NCBI GenBank assembly: GCA_015056255.1
Contig: SVGP01000011.1
Location: 1 to 64,000, forward strand
Length of the DNA: 64,000 nt
Direction of reading: 5' to 3'
From: Clostridiales bacterium
Lineage (GTDB): Bacteria; Bacillota; Clostridia; Christensenellales; Aristaeellaceae
In this document: positions 25,902-33,902 of the stretch, piece after piece
Position numbering within the stretch: the stretch's first letter is position 1
Layout: the number at the start of each line of letters is the position of its first letter
Program-made: the position numbers and the translations under genes
Notes under the pieces: model-generated
Seen by the model: only the letters and a program-made list of their open reading frames with translations
Databases searched by the model: none
Told to the model about the DNA's origin: nothing

Positions 25902-26654
25902 TTACAGATTCAAGCACGCCATAAAAACGGGAATCTGCTTCTCCCACGACGCCTCCGAATGCGTGCCGCCGGGAATAATGCGAAGCGTTACGTTTACATC
26001 CCTTTCCATCAGAAATTCCGTCACACGCGTTAGGGCTTCCCGGCTCTCCCGGTGATTTTTCATTTCCTTGCTGCCATAGTCAATGTAGATTACCGAGTCC
26101 TTTTTAATGTTTCCATCTTTCAATACAGAAAGAATTTTATCAGGAGCAATCCACAGGCTCGCCGAAAGGCACGCCGCCTTTTTGAATACATCGTTATAAA
26201 CGCACGCGGCGTACATCGCCATAAGTCCGCCCATGGAGGTTCCGCAAATGGACGTATGCTCCCTTTCAGGAAGCGTTCTGAATTCGCGGTCAATGATAGG
26301 CTTGAGCGTTTTTACAAGCCAGTTCATGTAAATGCCGCCCTTCCCCTCGATCGCTCCGACCGGCCCGTAGACAAAATCCACCGGCGAATATTCGCTTAAG
26401 CGCTCGTTGCCTTCTGTATTGCTTTGAACGGCGCATATGATCAGAGGCGTATTGGTCCTTTGCATATAGTCGCTCATGCCCATCGATTTTCCAAACGACG
26501 CATCCTTATCGAAAAACACATTCTGTCCGTCGAACATATATAAAACCGGATATCTTTTGCCGCTTGTTTCATAGTCCTCGGGAAGATAAATATAGAGCCC
26601 GCGCTTTTTGTCGCCGGTCAATTCGGGAATTGCAATTTCGCGCTTAATAACCAT
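25902..26654 (-). CDS. Alpha/beta-hydrolase esterase of the esterase D/Fes type
   Basis: 250 residues of the family that includes siderophore esterases, feruloyl esterases and S-formylglutathione hydrolase. VLYMFDGQNVFFD near the N-terminus is characteristic; the nucleophile serine lies in CGTSMGGLMAMY and the catalytic histidine in PGGTHSEASW. No signal peptide. The start at 26654 follows AAGGTGA by 6 bp; a longer frame lacks a site. Substrate unknown: acyl sugar, phenolic ester or siderophore are all possible. Confidence 0.82.
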   Translation of the reverse strand: MVIKREIAIPELTGDKKRGLYIYLPEDYETSGKRYPVLYMFDGQNVFFDKDASFGKSMGMSDYMQRTNTPLIICAVQSNTEGNERLSEYSPVDFVYGPVGAIEGKGGIYMNWLVKTLKPIIDREFRTLPEREHTSICGTSMGGLMAMYAACVYNDVFKKAACLSASLWIAPDKILSVLKDGNIKKDSVIYIDYGSKEMKNHRESREALTRVTEFLMERDVNVTLRIIPGGTHSEASWEKQIPVFMACLNL

Positions 26655-26717
26655 ACTGTTCACCTTCTGATATCTATGATGTCTGATTATAAGCCGATTG
26701 CGGTTTTCTGTCAAACC

Positions 26718-26963
26718 AAAGGAGCTGTTGCAGAAGGAAATTTCTGTAACGGCACCTTTTGATGACTCAGCGTATGAAACGTTTTTCTTTTTTCGCTTAT
26801 TCTGACTTTTACGAAAATACCGGCAGGGCGGGGGCTTTCTCCCGCCAAAAAAACCCGTGTTTTAGACGTAAAACGGCGGGAGCAAGCCCCCGCCCTACGT
26901 TTGATTGAAGTGAAAATGTTTCTCGTTTCTGTCTGCCAATATGATTTCCGCAACAGTTCCTTT
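26718..26963. repeat. 246-bp intergenic segment bounded by an 18-bp inverted repeat
   Basis: AAAGGAGCTGTTGCAGAA (26718-26735) is repeated inverted at 26946-26963 with 16 of 18 bases matching. The segment contains the palindromic element at 26823-26898 and no gene. The right end abuts the stop codon of the flavoprotein gene. No clear target-site duplication seen. It fills nearly all of the 312-bp gap. Confidence 0.5.
26823..26898. repeat. Three-hairpin intergenic element (family B, copy 1)
   Basis: Arms of 24 bp: 26823-26846 (GCAGGGCGGGGG...CCCGCC) and 26875-26898 (GGCGGGAGC...CCCTAC), 22 of 24 complementary; each arm also folds alone (CGGGGGC...CCCG). The 28-bp centre forms GTTTT/AAAAC. Copy 2 is at 40046-40144. 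Confidence 0.75.
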
Positions 26964-26966
26964 TGT

Positions 26967-27647
26967 TTACAAAACCGAATTGACCTGACCTAAATAAACT
27001 TCCTTGGGCAGCATCGGCGCTTCAAGCAGCCGGACAGTTTCTTGTGAAAGCGTACAGGTTTTTGCAAATTCTTCTCCCGCAAGACGGAATTTTTCAAGCA
27101 GCGGGTCTGCAACAACCACCGCCTGAGGCACATTCAAAAGCGGCGTTTCCGGCACAAATACCATTAATGGGTCGCCAAAATTGTTTTTCATCTGAAGTCT
27201 CAGCCCCTCAAAATTCCCCTCCCAATTTGGAAACCCGCTGCCGGAGAAAACGATGTGTTTCTTTTTCGACAAATCAAACAGCGTCTCATGGGAAACACGC
27301 CCGTTTTCCTCGCGCATATTAAGCCTGCAAAGCGGAATGAGCCTGTCGACCACGGCTTTCAAGTGCGACGGCATCGAGTAGCAGTATAATGGAAACGACC
27401 AGATGATCACATCCGATTTGAGAATTTCACATAGTATCTCATTCTGATCATCCTTCTGAACGCACTTCCCATCGCCGTTTTTCCAGCACATAAAGCATCC
27501 GACGCAGGGCTTTATATTCTTCTTTATCACATCTATAATGATAACGTCGCACTCCGTTTGCGCTTGTAAGCCGCTTAAAAAGCTTCTCGTCATGCGCATG
27601 GTATCACTTTTGGCTTTGGGACTTCCATTCAAAACAAGTATCTTCAT
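26967..27647 (-). CDS. NAD(P)H-dependent FMN reductase/flavodoxin-fold protein
   Basis: 226 residues. LVLNGSPKAKSDTMRMTRSF at the N-terminus is the flavin phosphate loop, CVGCFMCWKNGDGKCVQKDD carries four cysteines as in the iron-sulfur flavoprotein group, and WSFPLYCYSMPSHLKAVVDR lies at the flavin edge. Whether a cluster is bound is uncertain. Its ATG overlaps the stop of the XRE-desulfoferrodoxin gene by 4 bp, so both are made together; a redox role under control of that regulator is likely (inference). Confidence 0.85.
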   Translation of the reverse strand: MKILVLNGSPKAKSDTMRMTRSFLSGLQAQTECDVIIIDVIKKNIKPCVGCFMCWKNGDGKCVQKDDQNEILCEILKSDVIIWSFPLYCYSMPSHLKAVVDRLIPLCRLNMREENGRVSHETLFDLSKKKHIVFSGSGFPNWEGNFEGLRLQMKNNFGDPLMVFVPETPLLNVPQAVVVADPLLEKFRLAGEEFAKTCTLSQETVRLLEAPMLPKEVYLGQVNSVL

Positions 27648-28243
27648 TTTCTGATTCCTTTCACATTCACCCGGAACATTCCGTGCCGATTACAGTAAGC
27701 GTAAATCCACTTAACTCGCTCCGGCCGAAACCTCGCCATGGCCTCTCCTTCGGGATAGAGCTTTATAAACTGACAACCATTATCCGAAACAGCGAGCAGA
27801 CACGTGATATAATGATCTTTTTCCATCGGATGGGAAAGCGCAGCCAGAAGTTCCCCGTCGTCATAGGAAACCGAAATTGTATGCTCCTCATCTTCATCCT
27901 CCAGCGAAACGGGTGGCAGCGTGATTCCGCAACAGCTGACCACCGCATGACCAAGCGCCAAAATACCATTTCCGCAAACGGGACAAACATAGCACACCGA
28001 TCTTAATAAATTGGACGAGCGATTTCGATTCACTACGTTCTCGCCCGAAAAAAGTTCGATTACGGAAATCTCCAAAGCTTTTGCAATCGGCTCCAGCATT
28101 GAAATGTCAGGAAGCCCCTGCCCCGTCTCCCACTTGCTGACCGCCTTGCCGCTCACATGCAGCATTTTCGCCAGTTCTTCCTGCGTAAGATTCTTGTCCT
28201 CGCGCAGTTTTCTGATCATCGCGCCCGTTACATAGCTGTTCAC
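27644..28243 (-). CDS. XRE-type regulator fused to a desulfoferrodoxin (superoxide reductase-like) domain
   Basis: 199 residues. An XRE helix-turn-helix covers about 8-63 (LTQEELAKMLHVSGKAVSKW). A complete desulfoferrodoxin follows. Desulforedoxin-type iron ligands: Cys87, Cys90 (CPVCGN) and Cys104-Cys105 (SCCG). Catalytic-centre ligands: His121 (EEHT), His138 and His144 (HPMEKDHYI), Cys184 and His187 (YCNRHG). The Glu-Lys pair that normally precedes the third histidine is Lys142-Asp143, so the enzyme function may be weak and the domain a redox or superoxide sensor (inference). The GTG at 28243 fits the family start and lies 9 bp after AAGGAA; a GTG at 28252 is too close. Confidence 0.85.
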   Translation of the reverse strand: MNSYVTGAMIRKLREDKNLTQEELAKMLHVSGKAVSKWETGQGLPDISMLEPIAKALEISVIELFSGENVVNRNRSSNLLRSVCYVCPVCGNGILALGHAVVSCCGITLPPVSLEDEDEEHTISVSYDDGELLAALSHPMEKDHYITCLLAVSDNGCQFIKLYPEGEAMARFRPERVKWIYAYCNRHGMFRVNVKGIRK

Positions 28244-28264
28244 TTTTCTCACTTCCTTAATTGA

Positions 28265-28320
28265 AGTATATCACAGCTAAATCAGAAAGAGCAACCCACG
28301 CATCGTGGAGCCGCTCTTTC
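28265..28320 (-). promoter_or_regulatory. Promoter of the XRE-desulfoferrodoxin gene, overlapping a hairpin
   Basis: Minus strand: -35 TTGCTC (28289-28294), 18-bp spacer, -10 TATACT (28265-28270). The -35 lies in a hairpin GAAAGAGC (28285-28292)/GCTCTTTC (28313-28320) with an inner CCACG/CGTGG stem, which probably ends the upstream GH28-like operon. Confidence 0.6.
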
Positions 28321-28386
28321 GCTTATTGCCTTTAGGCTTTGAAGATCAGATCTGTCGGGAACGCCTTTGACATCGGCTCATCCATA

Positions 28387-29892
28387 TTACCGGAGCACAA
28401 CGTCAAACGCAAATTCATTTGCCATAAGATTTGCTTCCTCTTTGTCCTTGATCGGAACGCCGTTTCTGGTGAGGTTTTCAATCAAAACATTCTGAACACA
28501 GTTTTCATTGTCCAAGCCTTCAAAGCAGATTTTAGGCATCGGCACGCATTCGTCCGAGAGAACCTGAATATTTCTAAACACGATTCTTTCAATCTTCTGT
28601 CCGCTGTGACCGGGACCGAAGAGGCCCATGCTTAAGAAAAATGCGCCAAGCAGCATGGGCTGATCAAAGGTAACAGGCGCTTTTTCATAGGTCTGCTCGT
28701 CGCTCTGCTGGAATTTGAGCGGCATTTGATCTTTACTGTATTCCACGCGGATGTCGTCAAAGAGAATATCGTGGATGTAGGCGTCGTTGTGGTGCTGAAT
28801 ATCCAGATGCAGCCAACTTCCATGAATCACATCACAGTTTCTGAAAATGATGTTTCCGTATTCGTCCGCGTTGGTTTCCGCACCGATTTCAAGACCGCGC
28901 CCCCAGTCGCACCAGATCACGCAGTTTTCCGTGATGATGTTTTCATTGTTTTTGTGTCCCCAGCCGCAGATACCCTTGACGACCACGCAGTCGTCAAAAT
29001 TGCGGAGGAAGCTGTTTTTGAGAACGCAGTTGCAGCTGTTGAAATAATCCACGCCGTCGGAATTGTAACGCCACATGCCGATCATTTTAATGTCGTCAAT
29101 GACGACGTTTTCGCACGCCGCCGGAACGATTGCAAAACTTGAAGAATCGCGAAGCGTGATGTGCTCGACCGTGCAGTTTTTGCAGTTGTAAAAACGAACG
29201 AGGCCGTTTAACACCTGATGCTCGTTAATATACGCCTTCAGGCGGTCGTTGTCCAAGAAAAAGTCGCGCGAGGATACATTATCCCAGATGCCAAGCGCGG
29301 CAATCAAACCCGTATCGCTCGTTCGGATTTCCTTGCTGCCGTCCAAAATGCCCAGGCCTGTGATCTTTATGTTCTCTTTCCCGAAGGCGGCGAAGCCGCC
29401 GTACACCACCGCACCCGCGTCGATATACACAGTCTGGTTGCTTTGAAGCTCAATAATGCCGATTTCATGCTCGCCGGGACCGAAATAAAGATCCGTGTCC
29501 TCTAAGGAAACCACCTCCGTCTCTGGAGCAATAAAAAGGTTCAGACACTCATGCTCGCCATTTACTTCAAGCACATACTGACCCGGACCCGGGAGCATGA
29601 AGGAAAGCGCGTCTTCCGTTTGTTTAACCCTGATTTTCTTAGAAAGCGGACGCACGCATACTTCCTTGATTTCCTCATGAAGCCGGACTTCAACCTTCAC
29701 GCAATCATTGCTCTCGGCGCGCACAAAGCCCGCAATCTCCGTCTGATCCAGGCTTCTTTGGTGGCCCGGCCAGCCGCAGTTAAAAATCATGGCGGAAACG
29801 CGCGCAGCCGATACCGGCGCGCATTCACCGTTCAGCGTAACCGAAAAGCGTTCGCACATTTTTTCAGAAATCGGAACAGGTGCAATTTTCAT
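28387..29892 (-). CDS. Right-handed beta-helix glycosidase, GH28-like
   Basis: 501 residues. An N-terminal beta domain precedes repeated beta-helix coils with many Asn-rich turns. Possible catalytic motifs in the GH28 order: NSDGVD (about 280), NFDDCVVVKG (about 302) and GWGHKNN (about 312). The usual polygalacturonase forms NTDG and GHG are not exact, so substrate could be galacturonan or another polymer fragment. No signal peptide, suggesting action on imported oligosaccharides. GGGAGGC before the start; third gene after GH42 and AAC(3)-like. Confidence 0.72.
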   Translation of the reverse strand: MKIAPVPISEKMCERFSVTLNGECAPVSAARVSAMIFNCGWPGHQRSLDQTEIAGFVRAESNDCVKVEVRLHEEIKEVCVRPLSKKIRVKQTEDALSFMLPGPGQYVLEVNGEHECLNLFIAPETEVVSLEDTDLYFGPGEHEIGIIELQSNQTVYIDAGAVVYGGFAAFGKENIKITGLGILDGSKEIRTSDTGLIAALGIWDNVSSRDFFLDNDRLKAYINEHQVLNGLVRFYNCKNCTVEHITLRDSSSFAIVPAACENVVIDDIKMIGMWRYNSDGVDYFNSCNCVLKNSFLRNFDDCVVVKGICGWGHKNNENIITENCVIWCDWGRGLEIGAETNADEYGNIIFRNCDVIHGSWLHLDIQHHNDAYIHDILFDDIRVEYSKDQMPLKFQQSDEQTYEKAPVTFDQPMLLGAFFLSMGLFGPGHSGQKIERIVFRNIQVLSDECVPMPKICFEGLDNENCVQNVLIENLTRNGVPIKDKEEANLMANEFAFDVVLR

Positions 29893-29923
29893 ATTCTGCC
29901 TCCCAGGTTAGTCGCAAGCCTTT

Positions 29924-30697
29924 TTATTTCTTCAAAGGCGTTGCATCGTCAAACAAATGCTCGTCGTTTTTAAGGTATTCGCTTGTGATTTCATACATTT
30001 TCACGCAGTCGCCCAGAATGCATTTTGCGTCGCCGAATGCGCCGTAGCGGATAGCGCCGCCCCTTAAAAACGCCGGTTCCATCTTTCCGTAATACTGGCT
30101 GACCTCGGTCGCCGGAGGCTCACAGTGGTGGCGATACTGGTGTGTGTCGTGTTTTATGCCGTTTTCATCGATGCTGAAAAATGGCTGCGGATTCTTTGCA
30201 AGGCGGTTTGGGATATGGTTCCACTCCTCAACGCCATGGATGAATGTGTTTTTCGTAAGGTTGCAGCCCAAAAACAGGATCTGCGCACGCCTTAAAAGCA
30301 GTTTTTCCCAGCAGCCGCCCTTTGCGCACGGGGAATGCGAGTTTTCTTCGCCCGCAATGTATTCTTCGGCGTCCTTTCCGAAGGCCGCAACCGAATGCGT
30401 CGGATGTAAAGACCTTTTCACGCCCGGGCGCATGCGAAAGATATTCGTCAGAAGCCCAACGCAGGACGGCTCCGTCTTTACGTTAAACACATTGTAGTTT
30501 TCATTCATCTGATCCCACGTGTGAGTGGGAAGCACAAGAAGGCCGTCCTTCATGTATTCCATTAGCGCGTCGATCACCGTGTCCGCGCCGCCCTCCACTT
30601 TTCCGATGGCCTTCATCGACGAATGCACAAGCAGCGTTCCTCTTGGATCAATGTTCATTTCGGAAAGCTGCCTAATAAGGATATCCTTTGTATACAT
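29924..30697 (-). CDS. AAC(3)/YokD-family acetyltransferase-like protein
   Basis: 257 residues of the aminoglycoside 3-N-acetyltransferase fold: GTLLVHSSMKAIG, LLVLPTHTWDQ and LHPTHSVAAFG are the family blocks. The family includes resistance enzymes and many housekeeping members such as YokD. Position between GH42 (12 bp gap) and a GH28-like gene (31 bp gap) argues for acetylation of a sugar or amino sugar rather than antibiotic resistance (inference). Confidence 0.85.
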   Translation of the reverse strand: MYTKDILIRQLSEMNIDPRGTLLVHSSMKAIGKVEGGADTVIDALMEYMKDGLLVLPTHTWDQMNENYNVFNVKTEPSCVGLLTNIFRMRPGVKRSLHPTHSVAAFGKDAEEYIAGEENSHSPCAKGGCWEKLLLRRAQILFLGCNLTKNTFIHGVEEWNHIPNRLAKNPQPFFSIDENGIKHDTHQYRHHCEPPATEVSQYYGKMEPAFLRGGAIRYGAFGDAKCILGDCVKMYEITSEYLKNDEHLFDDATPLKK

Positions 30698-30709
30698 ATT
30701 TTCACCTTT

Positions 30710-32683
30710 TTACTTGATTTCTTTAAGCACATACACGCCGTAGGGGGCAATTTCCATATCGCCCTCATATGTATTGCCCGTGAGAAGATCGATCATTTTG
30801 CCATCAAGCGCAATTTCTCCCTTTTCATTGCCTGCCTCGATGACGATCATGCCCTTTTCGCCGTTTCCGCTTCTGGGAATCACGACGAGCGTGCCCCTGG
30901 TCTTTGCGCCAGCAAGTCCTGCGTCCTTAAGCGCAACAGACGCAAGCTTATTATATCCTTCCTCGTCGCTCATTGCGCCCAGAAGGATGACCTCGCCCTT
31001 TCCATACCTGTGGCGGCTGATGATGGATTTCCCGTTCAGCGACGTGTGCCCCGCCGTGATTTCGGCAAGCGATTCGCCGTTGCCCTTGAGATCATACGCC
31101 TCCGCCCATTTGCACACGGTGATTTCCTCGCCGTCCGACCACTTGGCCTTCAGGTATTTTCCGTCCGTCGGAACGGAGTAGGAAAGCTCCACGCCCAGCA
31201 TGTTTTCGATCATGCCCATGGCGCGGTCGGTATAATGCGCGCCGATGGTGTTTCGAATATCGGTCATCGGGCCGGCCACCCATACGCCGCCGTCATACAC
31301 CCATTTTTCGATTTTCTCCGCCATGCCATCGTCTTCCAGCGTCATCTGAAGAGAAGTAAACAGTATCTTGTATTTCGTAAGATCGTTTCTCGCGCCGATC
31401 ACGTCCGGGCGAACGCCGTTTTTCATGAGGCTTCTGTGAATGGCCATCAATTCATGATCGTAGGAATTGCCCTGAAAGATCGGTTGCTGATCGAAAAGCT
31501 CCCACGATTTGGAGGTAAAATGCATGGCCACGGGCGTATCCACTCTGGTAGCGTTTATGAATTCGGAAGCTTTTTCAAAATCCGCTGCAGTCCTCTGCAC
31601 TTCGCCAAACACATGGGAAGGCCTGCCCTCGGGCGAAATCACGCTGCCGTGCACAAGCTCATGCCCCGCCCAATGCTGACGCCACAGCCAATACATATTG
31701 CTCTCGCCGCCCAGCGCAACGGGCAGCCACGAATTCACGCGGCAATAGCCCTCGGGCTTTAAAAACTGCGAAATCGCGACCGAGCCGTTCCATGTGGTTG
31801 CTGTTTCAGTGTTCCAGAAGGGCTTATCCTTGATATTTCTTAAAAAGTCAAACCAGAAAATTTCGTCCGTCAGGTTTTCGGGTGTGTTGTAATGGTTGAA
31901 CATCACAACGTCCATTTTCTCATTCATCTTTTCGTAGTCCATGCCGTTAATCGGCATGGTGTCGGTGCCGATGGGCGCAGAAGTGTATTTTCTTAAAATG
32001 TCCGCCTGCGCGTGCATAAAGGCGATATCGCTGTCATAGTGCGAATGGTGCCATTCATACATCATGTGGGGATTGTGCCATGCGTGAATCGCGGGCGGAA
32101 TCTGATCAAAGCTGTCGTAAGCCTGGCTGAAAAGATTGAGGTTCCACTGCCTGTTTAAGTTTTCAATCGTCTTGTATTTTTTCTGAAGGTCATCGCGATA
32201 CTTTTTCAGGCAATGCCCGCACACGCAGCCGATGCCAAAGGAATAAATTTCGTTGTCCAGCTGCCAGCCGATGATAGCCTTGTCGTTACCGAATTCCTTC
32301 GCCATCTGCTCAACAATTTCATAGGATGCTTTTAAGTAATTAGGGTTATTGCTGCAGCAATGTCTGCGTCCGCCGTGCTCGGTCTGCCATCCGCCTTCAT
32401 TTAAAACCAAAACGTCCCTGTGCTCCTGAGACAGCCAGATCGGCGGCGTAGCCGTGGGCGTGCCCATCACAACAGCGATACCCGCATCATAAAGCGCGTC
32501 CACAACCTTGTGAAGCCACCTAAAATCATACTGACCCCTGACCGGCTCCATCCTGCGCCAGGCAAATTCACCGATGCGGGCGCATTTGATGCCCGCAAGC
32601 TTCATTTTTTTGATATCGTCTTCGATAAAGCTCTCGTCCCAGTCCTCCGGATAATACGCGCAGCCCAGAAACGGCGTTTTCAT
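30710..32683 (-). CDS. GH42 beta-galactosidase
   Basis: 657 residues with the GH42 plan: TIM barrel, trimerisation domain (about 395-600), small beta domain. Acid/base Glu145 in GWQLDNEI; nucleophile Glu293 in FWNTETAT. Cys109/110 and CVCGHC (153-158) match the metal-binding cysteines of GH42. No signal peptide, so it hydrolyses imported galactosides. AAAGGAG precedes the ATG; heads the operon and has its own promoter. Arabinogalactan-type oligosaccharides would fit the neighbours, without proof. Confidence 0.93.
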   Translation of the reverse strand: MKTPFLGCAYYPEDWDESFIEDDIKKMKLAGIKCARIGEFAWRRMEPVRGQYDFRWLHKVVDALYDAGIAVVMGTPTATPPIWLSQEHRDVLVLNEGGWQTEHGGRRHCCSNNPNYLKASYEIVEQMAKEFGNDKAIIGWQLDNEIYSFGIGCVCGHCLKKYRDDLQKKYKTIENLNRQWNLNLFSQAYDSFDQIPPAIHAWHNPHMMYEWHHSHYDSDIAFMHAQADILRKYTSAPIGTDTMPINGMDYEKMNEKMDVVMFNHYNTPENLTDEIFWFDFLRNIKDKPFWNTETATTWNGSVAISQFLKPEGYCRVNSWLPVALGGESNMYWLWRQHWAGHELVHGSVISPEGRPSHVFGEVQRTAADFEKASEFINATRVDTPVAMHFTSKSWELFDQQPIFQGNSYDHELMAIHRSLMKNGVRPDVIGARNDLTKYKILFTSLQMTLEDDGMAEKIEKWVYDGGVWVAGPMTDIRNTIGAHYTDRAMGMIENMLGVELSYSVPTDGKYLKAKWSDGEEITVCKWAEAYDLKGNGESLAEITAGHTSLNGKSIISRHRYGKGEVILLGAMSDEEGYNKLASVALKDAGLAGAKTRGTLVVIPRSGNGEKGMIVIEAGNEKGEIALDGKMIDLLTGNTYEGDMEIAPYGVYVLKEIK

Positions 32684-32716
32684 AAATCCTCTTCTCCTTT
32701 AAAGTGTTTTTTCTTC

Positions 32717-32745
32717 ATTATATCACACACATATTCATCCATCAA
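32717..32745 (-). promoter_or_regulatory. Promoter of the GH42 operon
   Basis: Minus strand: -35 TTGATG (32740-32745), 17-bp spacer, -10 TATAAT (32717-32722). Confidence 0.8.
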
Positions 32746-32768
32746 TCAGACATTTTTTCGTTTTCAAG

Positions 32769-32797
32769 TTGAATTTATTATCTCCATAGGGTAAAAT
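32769..32797 (+). promoter_or_regulatory. Promoter of the hydroxyacid dehydrogenase gene
   Basis: -35 TTGAAT (32769-32774), 17-bp spacer, -10 TAAAAT (32792-32797); divergent from the GH42 promoter. Confidence 0.72.
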
Positions 32798-32825
32798 GAT
32801 GCTACAAACATAAAAGGAGTTATTT

Positions 32826-33785
32826 ATGAAGATCGCATTTCGAAATACGCCGTTTACGCCTGATCAAAAAAAGACGCTGAGCGATATCTGTGCGTCCGGT
32901 GGGTATGACTATAAATGGTATGAAAAAAACGAAGAAGTTGTCCTCGAGGATCTGACGGGGGCAGAGGCGCTGCTGGGTTATTTTCCGGTTTCCCTTCTTA
33001 AAAGCCTGAAAAAACTCAAATGGCACCAGGTGCCCTCAGCGGGCGTTGACAGCTTGTGTTCGGATATTTACTATGACGACAGCGTAGTGTTAACCAACTG
33101 CTCAGGCGCGTTTGGCGTCGCGATTGCAGAATACATGCTGACCGGCGTTCTCATGCTCATGCGCAGCCTGCCCGCATATATGAAAAAGCAACGTGCGCAC
33201 ATCTGGCAGGAGGACAAAATTACCCGAACCATTTACGGAAGTACCATCGCCGTCGTCGGCATGGGCGATATCGGTTCGTCCTTTGCATCCCGCGCCAAAG
33301 TTCTGGGTGCATATATTCGCGGCGTAAAACGCACGCCCTGCGCGCCGGATGGAATTTTTGACGAAGTATATCTGACAAAAGACCTTAAAAAAGCCGTGCA
33401 GGGCGCGGATGCGGTCGTTATGTCCCTTCCGGGCACGAAGGAAACAAGGCATATCCTTTCAAGGGAAATCATCGATTCCATGGACGAAAAGACCATCATT
33501 GTCAACTGCGGACGCGGAATCACAATCGATGAAAACGCGCTCACAGACGCGCTTCGGGAAAAAAGAATCGCAGGCGCGGTGCTGGATGTATTTGAAACGG
33601 AGCCCCTTCCAAAGGACAGCCCCCTCTGGGACATGGAAAATGTAATTCTTACCCCTCACATTTCGGGACGCGACACAACGCCCGTGAACGCGGAGAAAAT
33701 TTTTGAGATTTTCAGAGAGAATCTAAAGCGTTTTATCGAAAACAAGCCGCTGATAAATGTGGTTGACCGAAAAATCGGGTATTAG
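32826..33785 (+). CDS. D-isomer 2-hydroxyacid dehydrogenase, NAD-dependent
   Basis: 319 residues. NAD site VVGMGDIGSSFASRA (143-157). Catalytic Arg230 (VNCGRG), Glu259 (FETEPL) and His278 (TPHISG). The enzyme interconverts a 2-keto acid and a D-2-hydroxy acid (candidates: phosphoglycerate, glyoxylate, hydroxypyruvate); substrate cannot be assigned. AAAAGGAG before the start. Monocistronic. Confidence 0.9.
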   Translation: MKIAFRNTPFTPDQKKTLSDICASGGYDYKWYEKNEEVVLEDLTGAEALLGYFPVSLLKSLKKLKWHQVPSAGVDSLCSDIYYDDSVVLTNCSGAFGVAIAEYMLTGVLMLMRSLPAYMKKQRAHIWQEDKITRTIYGSTIAVVGMGDIGSSFASRAKVLGAYIRGVKRTPCAPDGIFDEVYLTKDLKKAVQGADAVVMSLPGTKETRHILSREIIDSMDEKTIIVNCGRGITIDENALTDALREKRIAGAVLDVFETEPLPKDSPLWDMENVILTPHISGRDTTPVNAEKIFEIFRENLKRFIENKPLINVVDRKIGY

Positions 33786-33802
33786 AACAAGCGCAAAGAA
33801 AG

Positions 33803-33882
33803 CTCGGGCGATCAATGATTGCCCCTACACCTTGTGATGGTACTAAAACCATACTGTAGGGGCGGTCATTGACCGCCCGCGC
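33803..33882. repeat. Three-hairpin intergenic element (family A, copy 1)
   Basis: Left arm to 33828 (CGGGCGATCAATGATTGCCC then CTAC), 27-bp centre (ATGGT/ACCAT stem), right arm 33856-33882 (GTAGGGGCGGTC...). Lies between two convergent genes and may end transcription both ways. Copy 2 is at 48139-48219 with identical arm length and spacing. Confidence 0.85.
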
Positions 33883-33902
33883 ATTTTAAATACAAATGTT
33901 TC

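Noticed and set aside
28332-28385. 17-codon frame directly after the GH28-like stop
   Set aside because: No ribosome site and too short; it may be a remnant but nothing supports a function.
29924-30697. Aminoglycoside resistance gene call
   Set aside because: Family membership alone does not show resistance; the operon context points to sugar metabolism.
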